A DNA stretch of 64,000 nucleotides, taken from contig JAVXUO010001881.1 in assembly GCA_033065855.1 (NCBI GenBank), positions 124,001 to 188,000 of the forward strand, read 5' to 3'. The notes beneath the pieces were generated by a model. That model made no database searches, was not told the origin of the DNA, and worked only from the letters and a program-made list of their open reading frames with translations. This DNA is from Escallonia rubra (Eukaryota > Streptophyta > Magnoliopsida > Escalloniales > Escalloniaceae). The position numbers were made by a program, and so were the translations under genes. Positions 35,401 to 47,815 of the stretch are shown piece by piece (the stretch's first letter is position 1; each line of letters starts with the position of its first letter).

Positions 35401-38400
35401 GTTGATATCTAAGGTTTTGGCCGTATGATTTCAACAGGTTTTAGTACATCAGAGTTTGAATACTTTCGTCAATCGGAAGCAGATTCTGGATGTTGTTATT
35501 ATGGCCAATGAGTGTGGTCTCTCGTGTTCAAACGTCCCAGGGTTAGCATGCAAACTGGATGTGGAGAAAGCATGTGACGATATTAGCTGGAACTTCCTCT
35601 TGTATATTTTGGGGAAGAGTGGAGAGACTGGATAAAGTTCCGCATTCACACAAATTAATTGTCCGTGTTGGTCAAAGGGGCTCCTACCTGCTTCTTCTCT
35701 TCTTGGGCATTAGCCAGGGGATTCTTTATCGATTTCCCCTGCTGACAAAGATGGATGATTCGAGACGGCTGTTGGACCGTGCGGCAGCTGGTGGCTTGCT
35801 TGAGTAATTCTTGCGGCAAATGTTGTGGCAACAGGGGTAACGGTGTCACTTGTTGTTTATAGGGTGTTACTAATATGATCTGCGAGGCAGAGAAATTGCA
35901 GCTGCGGTACTCGCGGCTGGTGTTGTTGTTCCTTCAGATTTTCTCTGGCTTGAAGATGAGCATGGCAAAAAGTGAAACTGTTTCAAGGGGTGACGTTCAA
36001 GAGGTCTCTATTCTCCCATCAACTTGTGGGTGCGGAGTTGGGAACCTTCCTATAACACACTTTGGGCCTCTCTATTATTGGTTCTTACAAGAAGAAGGCA
36101 GATTGGGCCCCTGTAGTGGGACGCTTTGAAAGGAGACTTGTTGAGGGGGTCGGCTAACACTTCGAAAACACCTTGGCTTGCCTCCTGGGATACATTATAT
36201 CACCTTTTGTGATGCCATTCCGGTAGCAAGGAGTTTACAGAAGCTGAAGAGGATTTTAGAGGGACGGCTTTCCAGAGAAGAAAAAGCACCACTTGATTGC
36301 TTCGGAGGTGGTCTGCTCTCCTACTTCTCACGGGGTGCTGCTTATCAAAGACCTTCGGTCTTTCAACTTGGCTCATATTGGCAAATGGTAGTGAAGGTTA
36401 ATCATGGACAGAAATTGCCCTTTAGTAGAAGCTGAAAGTGGGAAAGTTTGAGGTGGGCGAAGGGTTTTGGAAACCAAGTGCCACCACGTTTGCACGGCTT
36501 AAGCTTGTGTTTTGGTAACAGCAGAGGGTGGGATATTCTTGAAACTTTAATTCTTTTTGAGGATAATGGATGCCGAGTAAAATTTTGGTTGGAAAAATGG
36601 TGCGGTACGAAGGCTGTGCAAGTCTTAGCCTGCTATCGTTATCTTAGCCACCCATAAGAAGGGCTTAAGTTCTTGCCCTTAGTGCCAGTGGGTCAAATTT
36701 GCTGGGGGATGGTGGCAGTTGCATTTTCATGGTAGAATCCTTTTATTCTTCGTTGACAGCGAATGAAAAATGTCTCTTTTTGCCTTGGAAGGAGGTGAGG
36801 TGGTCTTCCCCTCATGTCTATTTCTTCTCTTGGGAGGCAGCTAGAAATGCCATATTCTCTGTTGACAACTTGAGGAAAAGGCAGAGAATTATGATAATTG
36901 GTGTTACCTGTGTACAATAACCATCTTCCTTTACATTGCCTGGTCGCTACAGTGCTATGGTATTTGAGTTTTTGCTTGGTGTAAGGTGATGCTCCTCTCG
37001 GTGGTGGACCTATTCAAGGATTGGTCTTTGCTCAAGAGGCGGACACCACGGCGGAAGCTGTGGTATTTGATCCCCTCGTGTTTGTTCTCTTTTATTTGGA
37101 GGAAAAGAAACTTGAAAGGTTTTGAGGGCGGTGAATTGCCCATTGTAGGATAGAAGGCCCTGCTTTTGTCTACTTTCTTTGTAGTGCGGATGAATTTGCA
37201 AATCCGTGATGTGTACTTAGTTTTTCCTAGTTTTTCTCGGTGTTTTGGTAGATGACATATTCTTCTCATCTACAGAGGGTTGCCCCTTCTGGAAGCTTTG
37301 GGTATAGTACTTCTTTACTAAAGAGGAACCAAACAAAAAATTAATGCGCAAAACTTCTCTGCCTAGGGAAGGTGCTAACCTCAGTTCCAGCTTTGACATC
37401 TTTCACGATAATCATTTCGCAAACTGCAATGTTGTCTCCCATGGTGTGACTCAAGTCTTCACCGTCACCACAAACTGCATTGCCACCATTAATGTCGCAA
37501 TCAGTATCATCATCAGATTCAGAATGAGAAGATACAGCAGTGAAGTGCACATCCTCAGCACATGTCTTGTGGTTGAACCTGAATACCACAGTAACAGGTT
37601 TAGTACAAAGATAGTGAAATAAGGATACAAGCAAAAAGTTGTTTTCTCAAGCTTTGAGAAAGAAGTGAGGCAACGGAAAATTTTCCGATAGTCCCTTGAG
37701 TTCAATCGTCAAAATGTGCTCAACTTGTTTCTAAAAGAAGCAGCGGTGGTGAAACCCTGTAGATTTTTTTATTATTAACATGTGAGACGACATAGTTCTT
37801 GTCATTAACATAATTCTTGATTAATTTAGGACAAGCTTGCTTCGACTCAAGGAAGTAGATCTTCACAACCAATTGTTTCGAGGAAACTTGGTTCAAGCTG
37901 AAGTGTAGGTGCCACAACATGAGTACCATAGGAGTAGGACACCATGCAAGGAAGTACGTAGCAGAGCTATAGTGCGAACAAGTGAAGGAGACGAGACGAG
38001 ACAACCTGGGTGGAACCTAGAGGGGGCTGGCATGTTTGAAGTAGATTAAACAGCACAGTTTGGACGAGAATTTCGAGTGTCCTTTGTTTGGTCCATACCA
38101 TTTCAGTGAGCTCTCAAGGTCTTGAGGGCTCTTTCTCAAGACACCTCTCACCGTCCAGAAATGAGATTTAAAGCGGACATCCAGATCTTAGTTGCAGGAA
38201 ACTCCTAATATGGTGACGTTTCTCTCTCGGAAACTCACTTTTGCGATCCCAAGTTAGGAGCTCCATGGGATCTCGTCCCAAGCCAATATGGGAACTCGAT
38301 CCCGTTAGCTGGATAGAAATGCATGGAACAACTGAGAGAATACCTGAAAATTAAACCCTTTTCAACTCATTCCTTGTTTCTCTCTTCCTTCAAGTTCTTA

Positions 38401-41400
38401 AAGCCTCTTTGTCTATTGTTGTTGGCTATTTAAACTATACTAAAAAAGTGATAATACTCTTTACGTATTTATTTATTCAAGCCGCTCCCAACCTCAGATT
38501 CTTCTTGGTGCTTACGCTCCCCCGGCCCCCCCGCCCCCGCCCCCGTTTTGTGCAACTAAGATCCAGATGCTACGTAAAGCATTAGAAAAGCACATAGGTG
38601 GCTGCGCCTAGGAGCAACAACTCCACAAAAGGGACAAGCAGCCGTGATGCACTACTGCACTCTCCCCGGCACGCCACTCTATAGCTTCACCTCGTCCCCC
38701 AGGAAGACCAGCACAGACTAGCAAACACGAGGATCTTAAAGCCATGTGCAGGCATAGCCTTGTATCAGCATTTAGTCCAGTACCCTTGCAATGTCCTGCA
38801 TAAAACGGAAAAAAGTGACTGAACCTGGCAAAGGGCTCCGTGTTGGTCACAGTCATCACCCTTGAAGGTGTCAGTAAGCATACAGGAGGTTAAAAGGTCT
38901 GACGACCATACGCCAACAGCATCACGCTTGCACCAAATTCCGGGGCCCGTGATAGTATGCACAGGTGTCTTGCGTCCTGGCAGGGCATACATGCAGAGTG
39001 GACGCATAAGCGTCTGCATACCTGGCCTAGGCGTCTGAATAAGTAGGGCAAGGGAGCCAGGAGAGGGCACCCAGCAGGCTTCACCTTTCCCCGTTGACTT
39101 AGTTAAGTGGTTTCCTTTGTGGGCACAATATGTTGCCACATAACCTTGACCATAATAGGCTAACCAATCTAATATGATGAAATCTCCTAAAATATTGGTG
39201 AATGTCAAGTGCCCGTAGAATTGACGATTAACAGGGTAGGTGATACGTGCAACAAGACATGATATCGAAGTAGCGCAAAGAGGAGAAGCTGCACATGTTT
39301 GTTTGTACGTGTATTGGCTCCACTATGTACACTTCCTCTTCTACAATTAAAGCAACACTTCAAAAATTCTCTTTTGACAACCTCAAGGGGGGTGTAGCTA
39401 GTCAAATAGGATATGATTATAGCCCCACAAACACAGAATTTACATTTGTGTCTGAGTGTTAACCTCACAAACCCCTGCATTTTCCTACGTAAAAAGGATG
39501 TCAAATCATAGTCGTTGATGGACAAGTAGACAGGTACTAATTGCATGCTTAGAGCTTGTTTGGGATTGATTTTCAAAAGCTAATTCTAGAGCAAATTAGA
39601 ATTAACTTTTAAATCAGTTCGATCTATTTATAGCATAATCAGTTAGCATTTAGCAAAAGTTGCTAAAATATTAGTTAAAAGCTGCAGCAGGTGTTAGCAT
39701 TAAAAGGGCTGATGAATTTTCAGTGCGGCCAAATGGCGAAGACCTTTACTGCTTGGTTTAAAAGTGACAAAAGCATAATCAGTGTCCTTTTAGTGAGATG
39801 ATAGGGGTAGTTTTGTATGTTACCTCATTAAACCAGAATCAGTGTAAGTGATTAAAACCAGAATCCACAGTTTCCTAAATTTTGGGTTTTAATCACCTTT
39901 TTTAGCTTTTGGAAGGTGATTTAATCACTTTTATCTTGCCAAACACCTAATTACCTTATTTAATTCAAACTGACAAAAATGTAGAGACACAAGAAAGATG
40001 CCAATGTGAGCTACCTTGAAATTGTGCGCACAAAGAAGAAAATTGCATACACAAATCAAGTTGATTGAGGATTTTAATGTTTCAAGGAACCTCTTAATGC
40101 GAGGACAATCGGACATATCTTTCTGCTATCTCATGCAAGAGTAGATGTTCTTTGTTGGTGACAAAGTCTAGTTCCCAAGACCATAGAATAGCTAAGCCAA
40201 GAAGAGTCATGGTATCAGAATGTCCGTGTCAGCAAGTTTAATACACTCAAATAACTTATGCAACTAACCGTTAGAGGTGCTTGAATGGAGGATTTCAGCC
40301 GGGAATTTCACTTTGATAGGGTATTTTTTTGAAAATTCTTTGCATTACATCAATTGTGTGGACTGCACAAAAGAGGGTCTGTAAAATCTTGGAAGGATTG
40401 AAGAGGGGATTTGACAGTCCTAAATCCTCAGATGAAATAACTCGTGTAGACTAGTTTATTGTCAAATCCCCAGTTAATGACATGAGCCTTTTTAGCCCAC
40501 AACCACATGATGATATATGGGGCCAAAACCACTTTTATTTTTTTCCTGGTGCCCTTCCTCCACCGTACCCACCCCCACCTCCCCCTCCCTTCTCCCCAGC
40601 CACCGCACCACCATTGTATCTCAATCTGATAGCTTTTCAGCCAAGGCTATGTATATTTCAACCTTTTATATTTCACGTCATGTATACACTATATATGAGT
40701 AATAGCGTGGGCATACGACTATAAAACATTCGTTTATGTCATACTACAAGGAGTCTAACTACCTAAATCATCAAACTAGTTATCCAAACACTAGATTTTG
40801 AAAGTCACAGATCTGGGAATGAAGGGATTTTGATGTGAAGGGTTTAAAAATTCTGGTTCCTTTGAAATTCCTCATCCAAACACACGAGGAAATTGGCAGG
40901 TGAATTGATGGAAAAGGTACCAACACTAGGGAGACAACTGATAAGAATCTGGCAACCTAGAAAAAAAGAAGAAGATGGCATCACTATGAGAGCAGTAATT
41001 CTAAGATAAAAAGGCAACATATAAAGAAGCATTAAGCAGCTTCAGAATCAACATCTTAAGGGTGATCTTACTTGCCCTATGATGGTAAAAGATGTCCGCA
41101 ATAAAAACAACCAAGAAGAGGACGATGAGAATGGTAACATAACAGGAATTGAGAACGACTCTCTAATGCTTGTGTAAGAAAACTAATGACTGACGAAAGG
41201 TAAAAACAGGAACTAAGTTGCCTGAGGTGGTTTTGTGATGGCAAATTAGAGAACATTATTTGACCCTTAAAGAGTTGGATTATGCATCAAACTAGATGGA
41301 GAAACATGTATGAGTTGAAAAAACACAACAGCAAATGATAAGTATAAAGAATATAGATGGAACAAATAAGCCATAAGACTAACTATGTAGGTTCGCATCT

Positions 41401-44400
41401 ATCTTAAGCAGATAGGATACATACCGTAAGATTAGTTGAAGTGACTTAAGCTTTGTACATTCCAATTAGTTATATTGAAGACAAACAAGAGAGAAACAAA
41501 AAATCCATATAGAAAACTTATGAACCAACATAACAGGACAGTTTAAGCAAGAAAAAAAGGCACGTTCTTGTCATCTTGATTCTTGACAGAGAAAAAGTAA
41601 CCATAGAAGGGACTTCATCAGACGCGGCAAAGTTCAAAATGAAAAAAGAAAAAAAAGCGGTAAGGGCAGAGCACCACAAGATAGGTCAGATAATGTACTT
41701 CTAGTTCTATAGCCTCTCCAAGAAATTCCAGAACAGTAGCCCAAGTATTAGCATTGCCTAGGTGTCACTTACAGGTCTGCCAATGGAACCAGCCCAGATC
41801 CATGGTAGTCATCTATCTCAAAAGAGCGAGAAGCAATAAGACTTTTTGCAGCCAAGTACTCTTCGATACCAAAAAAGGCTGGATTAAGCTCTGTAGGAGC
41901 TGAGTCCAAAATAGGCAGAATAAATTCTTTCCAATCCTCACAGATAAGGACCTTGTCTTCTCTAACTATCTGCCTACAACAAGGTCAGATTCAATCAAAA
42001 TACTGAGATGACCAAAATAGAACCCTGTATTCAAATTTTCTTTTGCAATAAGTAGATGAGGCAAGCATAAAAATTTTAATATATAAATAAATAAAAAGCT
42101 GGAAATGACGAGATAATAACTCATAGTTGTGCTAATTTTTGTCTGTTTTTTCCATCGTCAGGTAAAAATTTACATCTCAAAGAGATATTATGACTATCTT
42201 AATAACTTTAGATCAAAGGAGTCACAACGGCCATTGGGAAGTGAAATGTATTTCGGAATGACCCCACATTGCAGCTTTACAAATTTGGTTCCTCAAGCCT
42301 AGTGTTCGTATCTACTACAGATATGCCAGACTGTATATGAGCCAAGCTGAGGGAGTGCAATAATGAGTTGTTAAAGCTTAGCTTGGTACAAAAGCTGAGC
42401 TTTATAATTTGGTCAAGCTTAGCTTGCCCAAGTCCCAAGCCAATTCCAAACAAGCCTGAGCACGTGTAACATGGTCCATTATCTAATAACTAGATAACTA
42501 GATTCTTGACCTAGCCAATAAGTGAACAAGCATTCTATGCTGCTGAGTAATTTAGCAGGCTTCAAGATATCTTCAACCTAGGTTCATTTAAGCTCACAAA
42601 TGGATCTCTTCAAACAAGCATTCTCATTTTACGGCTACTGATGGAATTTGTGCAAAGGAAAGTACAGGTCAACCACACAATTAGACCGAGAGCAAACACA
42701 CAAGAAATTCAGCATGAACCCAAAAGAAACATTTTCTCATGTCTAGCTCACACAAGTACTTCACATAGATAGAAGACACAATTCTACCAAACAATTGAAA
42801 AATTACCACTGCCATTTTCCCTAGAATACTTTTAACATATTTTGGTGTACAGGACACGTCTTGCACTATAAATTATATAGTATGGGAAATGTATCTCCAA
42901 CATTCTATCAAACAGGATTACGTAAATTACAGCTGAGACCCTACAACTGTGGGCAGTTTTCAAACAACCCAAAAAAATTTAGCTTCTATGTCAGGCCACA
43001 TATGAAAATTGGATCCCCTACAACTGGTAGTAGATTTTTCCCTTCGACATTTTGCGAGTTCATAATTAATTTAGTCCCATATAAACATCAAAGTAGATTC
43101 AAATAGTAATCATAAGTTAATCAAGAATCATTTGGCAAGTGAAATAAGGGTGGAAACAACAAGTGACTCAACAATAACATGTTTTGATCCATCCTAAGAA
43201 TTCGCAAAAAGTCAAATGCAGAAAATCCAATGCAACAGGGGGAGTACCGAATTTGGAAGTTTGCCTTCATCACATCCTATAAAACAAAAGGGATAATTCC
43301 ATTTCAGTCCTTGTACTTTACCCCTTTTCTTAATTTGGTCCCTGCAGTTCAAAATCCTTAAAATTGATCCATGTACTATTCTCCGTCATCAATTAAGCCC
43401 CTTCATTAGTTTATTTCATCCAAATGACCATGTGATAGGCACGAGGTAACATCTTTAGTCTTTACTCAATTTTCCCAACCCAATTTATGTCAGATTCGCC
43501 GCCTCGAGCCAACGCCGAACCCACCGCAGCCGCAAACCAATGTCACCACCGGCCGATGCGACCCACCGTTATGATGGGTGGGTTGGTTGTGTTATTGGTG
43601 GGTAATGTGGTGTTGGTGGGTGAGTAGTGTAGTGTTGGCAGTTAGTGGTACTGTGGTGTTGGTGGGTATTGCTGGGTATTATGATGTTGGGGGTGGCTAT
43701 GTTGGTCTTGGTAGGGGTGCTGTTGGGTGGGTGTGGTAATATTGGTAGGTAGGCAGGATTGCAATGATGGTGGTTTTCGTGGGTGGGTAGCATAGAGGTG
43801 GCGGCAATTTCTATGGGTGGCAGGTCATGTTGTTGGGTATTGGGGGTGATGTTGGTTATCGTGGTGTTGGCGGATGTATACAGCGGTTTTGTTGGGTTGC
43901 TACAGTGGTGTTGGCAGAGGTGTTGTTGGATGGGTGCCGTGGCATTGGTAGTAGGCAGGGTGGCAGTGATGGTTGTTGTGAGGGAGGGTTCAATTGTGGT
44001 GGTTCTATGGGAGGGCCGAGGGGGTGTTGTTGGGGATGGAAGATGGTTGTTAGGTGGGACTGTGGTGTTGTGATGGTTGGTGCGACGGTGTTGGCAGTGG
44101 TGGTTTTTGGTGGTATGGTGGTGTTCCCAAACAAGATGCAAGATCTCCACTATATTGCATAGGTGGCCGCGGTGGCGGTAATGGCAGCGGCGGTGCTGTT
44201 GGCGGCGGTTTTAGTTTGGATGGTGGTGGTTGGCAGCATCAACCATTTCGATGGTGGCGGTAGCGACGTCAGCGATTTGGATGGTGATGGTTCATCACTG
44301 TGTTGCATATTCTTTCTCCCTAAACAATATTTTTCCCATCCATTGGCATGACTTCACAGAAATATCCCAAAAAAAAAGTTTAATATGTGCCTCTCACATG

Positions 44401-45210
44401 GTTATTTTGGCAGGGAAAAGCTAACAGACGGACCTAATTGATGCCAAAGAAGAGTACATGAATCAATTTCAAGGATTTTTAAAATGCAGGGACCAAATTA
44501 TAAAAAAAGGTAAAGTACAAGTGACGGAAAGTCCCAAAACAGAATTAGGCAAACTACAGGATGATACACTAAAATTGTGTCAGTTATAAAACAACCCAGA
44601 AAGGATTAGCTTCTGGGTCAGGCTGCGGCTGAATAATGAGTAATCGAGTCCCATGTAAACTAATAGAGACGCACACGCACATAAACATACACGCAATAGT
44701 TGGTGAAAGCAGTAGACAACCTGGTGAAGTTCTGTCCCAGACAAAAGAGAGTCAACATCCTCGACGGACCAAAGCAAAGGAATGCACTCCCTTTGGGGTA
44801 AAACCTCGAGGTACCCGAACCAGGGAGAGAGCGGCCCGAGGCTCCTCTCGTACATTATCGCGATAGAGAGGCCAAGGGAGCCCTCCAGGCCCACGGCCTC
44901 GATAAGCCGCCGAGCACCAGAGGTCTTGACGGTGAGGCAGCTCCGCTTGGGGATGGTGGCAACCAGGTCCCCTTCGTGCAGGTCACACAGGGCTCGGACC
45001 GAGGCCCCTTGTTGTTGGTCTGTGGTGAGGGCGAGGGCGTCGCTGCAGTCTATGGCTTGGGACTTCATCCACCGCTTGAATGCTCTCATTCGTCTGTAAA
45101 TGATCATATACACATGTAGTAGTATCAGGTGAAGTGTGTGCGCACGCGCGCAGACGAAGTGCAAACAGAAAGTGGTGGAGGTGTGTATACCTGCTGGTGG
45201 AGGTGGCCAT
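32500..45210 (-). CDS. SDG40: SET-domain protein lysine methyltransferase, SDG40-like
   Basis: Five exons on the minus strand: 45210-45191, 45093-44721, 41969-41773, 37578-37380 and 33174-32500. Together they give 1464 nt, that is 487 codons plus stop. Every intron is GT-AG and phases match (the exon 3/4 join splits the Leu codon of ADL-FNHK). The start ATGGCCACCTCC is followed by exon 2, MRAFKRWMKSQAIDCSDALA. The SET domain spans roughly residues 20-285 in the split form of the Rubisco-LSMT/SETD6 class: ICEDWKEFILP, NPAFFGIEEYLAAKSLIASR, LADLFNHKT and VFNTYGSLGNAALLHRYGF. The last carries the conserved Tyr-Gly and S-adenosylmethionine-pocket Asn. An LSMT substrate-binding-like helical domain follows (about 300-430), then a basic tail. 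Length fits plant SDG40. It is expected to transfer methyl groups to protein lysines; the substrate is not known to me. Intron 1 is 97 bp, while introns 2-4 are 2751, 4194 and 4205 bp, grown by transposons. Confidence 0.85.
33590..37270 (+). pseudogene. Degenerate L1-type LINE in intron 4, antisense to the host gene
   Basis: Many stops and frameshifts, but all modules are in order on the plus strand. Endonuclease (about 34240-34620): GDHNVKFPMERLGCDTFSRE. Reverse transcriptase (about 35230-35650): DFRQLAWWECNKLISKVLAV, FVNRKQILDVVIMANECG and CKLDVEKACDDISWNFLLYI. Later RT and connection (35750-36130): LLDRAAAGGLLE and SGLKMSMAKSE. zf-RVT region (36770-36920): EVRWSSPHVYFFSWEAARNA, then FSVDNLRKRQR. 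C-terminal Trp/Glu-rich part near 37080-37180. No clear 5' UTR, poly(A) tail or target duplication was found, consistent with old age. Confidence 0.75.
38765..39208 (-). other. Unrecognised 147-codon open frame in intron 3
   Basis: An open frame with unusual Cys/Gly/Pro content (for example GKGEACWVPSPGSLALLIQT) inside intron 3 of the SDG40-like gene. No family is recognised and no supporting splice or promoter signals are clear. The rest of intron 3 (37579-38764, 39209-41772) is AT-rich with MITE-like ends but no coding sequence I can name. Confidence 0.2.
39550..39952. mobile_element. Possible MITE in intron 3
   Basis: The left edge AGAGCTTGTTTGGGATTGAT and the inverted right edge TAGGTGTTTGGCAAGAT share a GTTTGG end typical of plant hAT/PIF MITEs, with AAAAGCTAA blocks inward on both sides. 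The target duplication is unresolved. Confidence 0.3.
43290..44535. mobile_element. MULE in SDG40 intron 2
   Basis: The left arm GGGATAATTCCATTTCAGTC... and the inverted right arm GGGACTTTCCGTCACTTGTAC... align for about 120 bp (shared CTTGTACTTTACC, AATTTGGTCCCTGCA, AATCCTT-AAATTGAT, ATCAATTA). Near-matching 9-bp flanks are AAAACAAAA (43281-43289) and AAAACAGAA (44536-44544). The interior is a GGTGTTGGTGGG-rich low-complexity tract (43570-44300), whose open frames on both strands are compositional. Confidence 0.7.
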
Positions 45211-45595
45211 CGAAACACCGCAGACAGCCTTTGTCTGCCGCCCGCAGACGGCCTCTTGTCTAACTTGATAGTACTTGGCAGGCGACTGTCGGGTTAGGAG
45301 GCGCTTGCTCTAAATTACGGTAAATTACACTAAACTCCTTGAAATTTATATCAGTTTCTAACCTAAGACCGTAACCTTTCAATTTAAACACGTAACAATT
45401 TAGGATTGAGGATTGATTTCAATAGAATCCAAAATTATTTTTCCGTTAAAAAAGAGGTGGATGGCCATTCACCGTGAGGGACAATTTGAGTAACAAACAA
45501 AAAGACACAATTCGGAGGGAAATTGTGTTGATTTTCCCCTCTCTCTCATGCACATAGAAAAACACCCACCATTATGGCACATGGTGGTGCCCCGC

Positions 45596-46721
45596 GAGTT
45601 TTTTCCCTTAATGACCTAATTTTAGAACTTAATTATTGTTTTACTCCATTTTGAACCTTATTTACCCGAGTAACCCCTTTTTGGAAATCGCGGTTCTGAA
45701 GTGAGATTTCAACCTGGAAATCGTGCTTTGAAAGAACGTTTTCATTTGGTTTTTTTTTTTACATAATTTCTCAAAATATAAGAAAACTCCCAAAAAGGAA
45801 AAAAAAAGATGGAGAAACAGTGAGGTTGAAAACGTCATTTATCATGAAATCTCTATTACAAAGTGAGATTTCCGTTTAGGGTCTTTGAAATCTTAGTTAG
45901 AAACCACGTTTTCTGTTGAGTCGTTTACCATGAAATCTCTGTTACAAAGTGAGATTTCCGTTTAGGGCCTTTGAAATCTTGGTTAGAAACCGAGGTTTCT
46001 TTTGAAAATGTGATTTTGGATAATGGCTTAAATGTGCCAACTTTTCTTGTAGAAGCCAAGATTTCCATTGAAAACGCATTTCTGGACAACGATTTCAAGT
46101 GAAATCTCCGTTAGAAACCACGTTTTCTGTTGAAAACGTCATTTACCATGAAATCTCTGTTATAAAGTGAGATTTCCGTTTAGGGCTTTGAAATCTTGAT
46201 TAGAAATCAAGCTTTCTTTTGAAAATGTGATTTTGGACAACGGCTTAAATGTGCCAACTTTTCTTGTAGAAGCCAAGATTTTCATTGAAAACGCATTTCT
46301 GGACAACGATTTCAAGTGAAATCTTCGTTAGAAACCACGTTTTCCGTTGAAAACGTCATTTACCATGAAATCTCTGTTACAAAGTGAGATTTCCGTTTAG
46401 GGCCTTTGAAATCTTTGTTAGAAACCAAGATTTTTGTTGTTGTCGGAAAGTGTGGTTAGAAACCACGATTTCATGAAAACGTGCTTTAAAAATGCGATTT
46501 CTAATTTCAGAATTTCTTTTTTTCCACGTTCTTTCAATTTTGTTTAAAGTAGACAAATAAAAGTAAACCAAATGAAAACGTTCTTTCAAAGCACGATTTC
46601 CCGGTTGAAATCTCTCTTTAGAACCACGATTTCCAAAAAGGGGTTACTCGGATAAATAAGGTTCAAAATGGAGTAAAACGGTAATTAAGTTCTAAAATTA
46701 GGTCATTAAGGGAAAAAACTC
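45596..46721. mobile_element. Inner MULE nested in the outer MULE
   Basis: TIRs GAGTTTTTTCCCTTAATGAC... and ...GTCATTAAGGGAAAAAACTC are nearly identical for about 150 bp. The exact flanking repeat GGTGCCCCGC lies at 45586-45595 and 46722-46731. No transposase. Size is 1126 bp. Confidence 0.85.
45835..46440. repeat. Approx. 215-bp tandem repeats inside the inner MULE
   Basis: ACCATGAAATCTCTGTTACA recurs near 45846 (partial), 45930, 46147 and 46363, each followed by AGTGAGATTTCCGTTTAGGG and GAAATCTT-GTTAGAAACCA. Long units are about 215 bp, with a shorter 90-bp spacing at the start. Internal half-repeats (GAAATCTC / GAGATTTC) are themselves inverse complements. Confidence 0.8.
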
Positions 46722-47815
46722 GGTGCCCCGCTCCCCTTAACCCAATATTCCAGCTAATCACACACCAAACACACACAAAAGCAAAACACACACATAGAGT
46801 TTGCTGCCCTCGCCCCCCAATCCTCATCTGCACGCACAGAAACACCACACCTGGCGCACCCACAATCCGCCCCAACACCCATCGCCTCGTCTGCACAGTG
46901 CACACACAGAGAAACGTAGTGCACATACAAATGAAAACACAATGCATTTGAGTTCTACTAGCCATGTTTCCCATTCTTCATCAGTCGCCACCAGTCCACC
47001 CACCCTACGTTTAGTAAGGGCGCACATTGTCTGTCCCCCTTTTCGCCCCTCGTTATCCTCCATCACCATCACCATCACCGACCACCACGCACTCACATCC
47101 ACACACGCCACGGTCCCCCACTCTTTTATATCCCATCACCCACCACCAGTATACACACACGCACACACACACAACACTAACAGACACGCACATTGTCAGC
47201 TCCCTCCCCCCTTCCATCTTGCACAAAGTCCCATCCCTATCACCATCACCGACCATCGCCTACCCACAACCATACACACCACAGTCCCCCACCCTTCCAT
47301 CCCTCATGAGCCACCACCAGTGCACGCACACCTGCGACACACAGACAATACTCACACATAAATACCAGATCAAGAATGTTTTTTGCCAATTAATAAAGAA
47401 ATGCTTGTAATTGAGAGGGGGTAGCGCACCACCGTAGTGGGATGGTCAACGGTGTTTTAATATGTGTGTAGATGGGGTTGTGTATTATTAGGTGATAGGA
47501 GGATATGTGGTGGGTGATGGGGGATAGTGGGTGCACGCCATCGCGTGTGGCTAGATGTTTGCAGATTTTGGTGGATGGTGGGGGGATAGGCTGGCACTAG
47601 GGTATGGATGGTTGGAGCTAGGAGGTTGTGGCCAGCGACATATTTGCCCCTCAACATAGACGGCTGTCCACCTTTTTTTTACGAAAAAAATATTTTAGGT
47701 TCAATTGGAACCAATCCCCAACCTATGGTGTTGTGTTGAAATTAAAACGTCAACGTCTTAGGTGAGAAACTTATGTAAACCTCAGGAGTTTTAGTATAAT
47801 TTATCCTTTACAATA

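Larger units (their letters stand above)
45319..47806. mobile_element. Outer MULE upstream of the SDG40-like gene
   Basis: The left end GGTAAATTACACTAAACTCC and the inverted right end GGATAAATTATACTAAAACT pair over about 120 bp (shared blocks AGTTTCT, CACCTAAGAC/TAACCTAAGAC, GGATTG-TTCAAT). It starts about 108 bp upstream of the gene's ATG, so most of any promoter lies inside it. It is interrupted by another MULE. The interior 46740-47400 is C/A-rich, coding only His/Thr/Pro low complexity. No clean 9-bp duplication was found. Confidence 0.6.

Noticed and set aside
43569-44150. 193-codon minus-strand open frame
   Set aside because: GGTGTTGGTGGG-type low complexity inside MULE TIRs, with open frames on both strands and no domain.
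46801-47361. 186-codon plus-strand open frame, His/Pro/Thr-rich
   Set aside because: Lies in the C/A-rich interior of a MULE; overlapping frames are equally open and the composition is pure low complexity.
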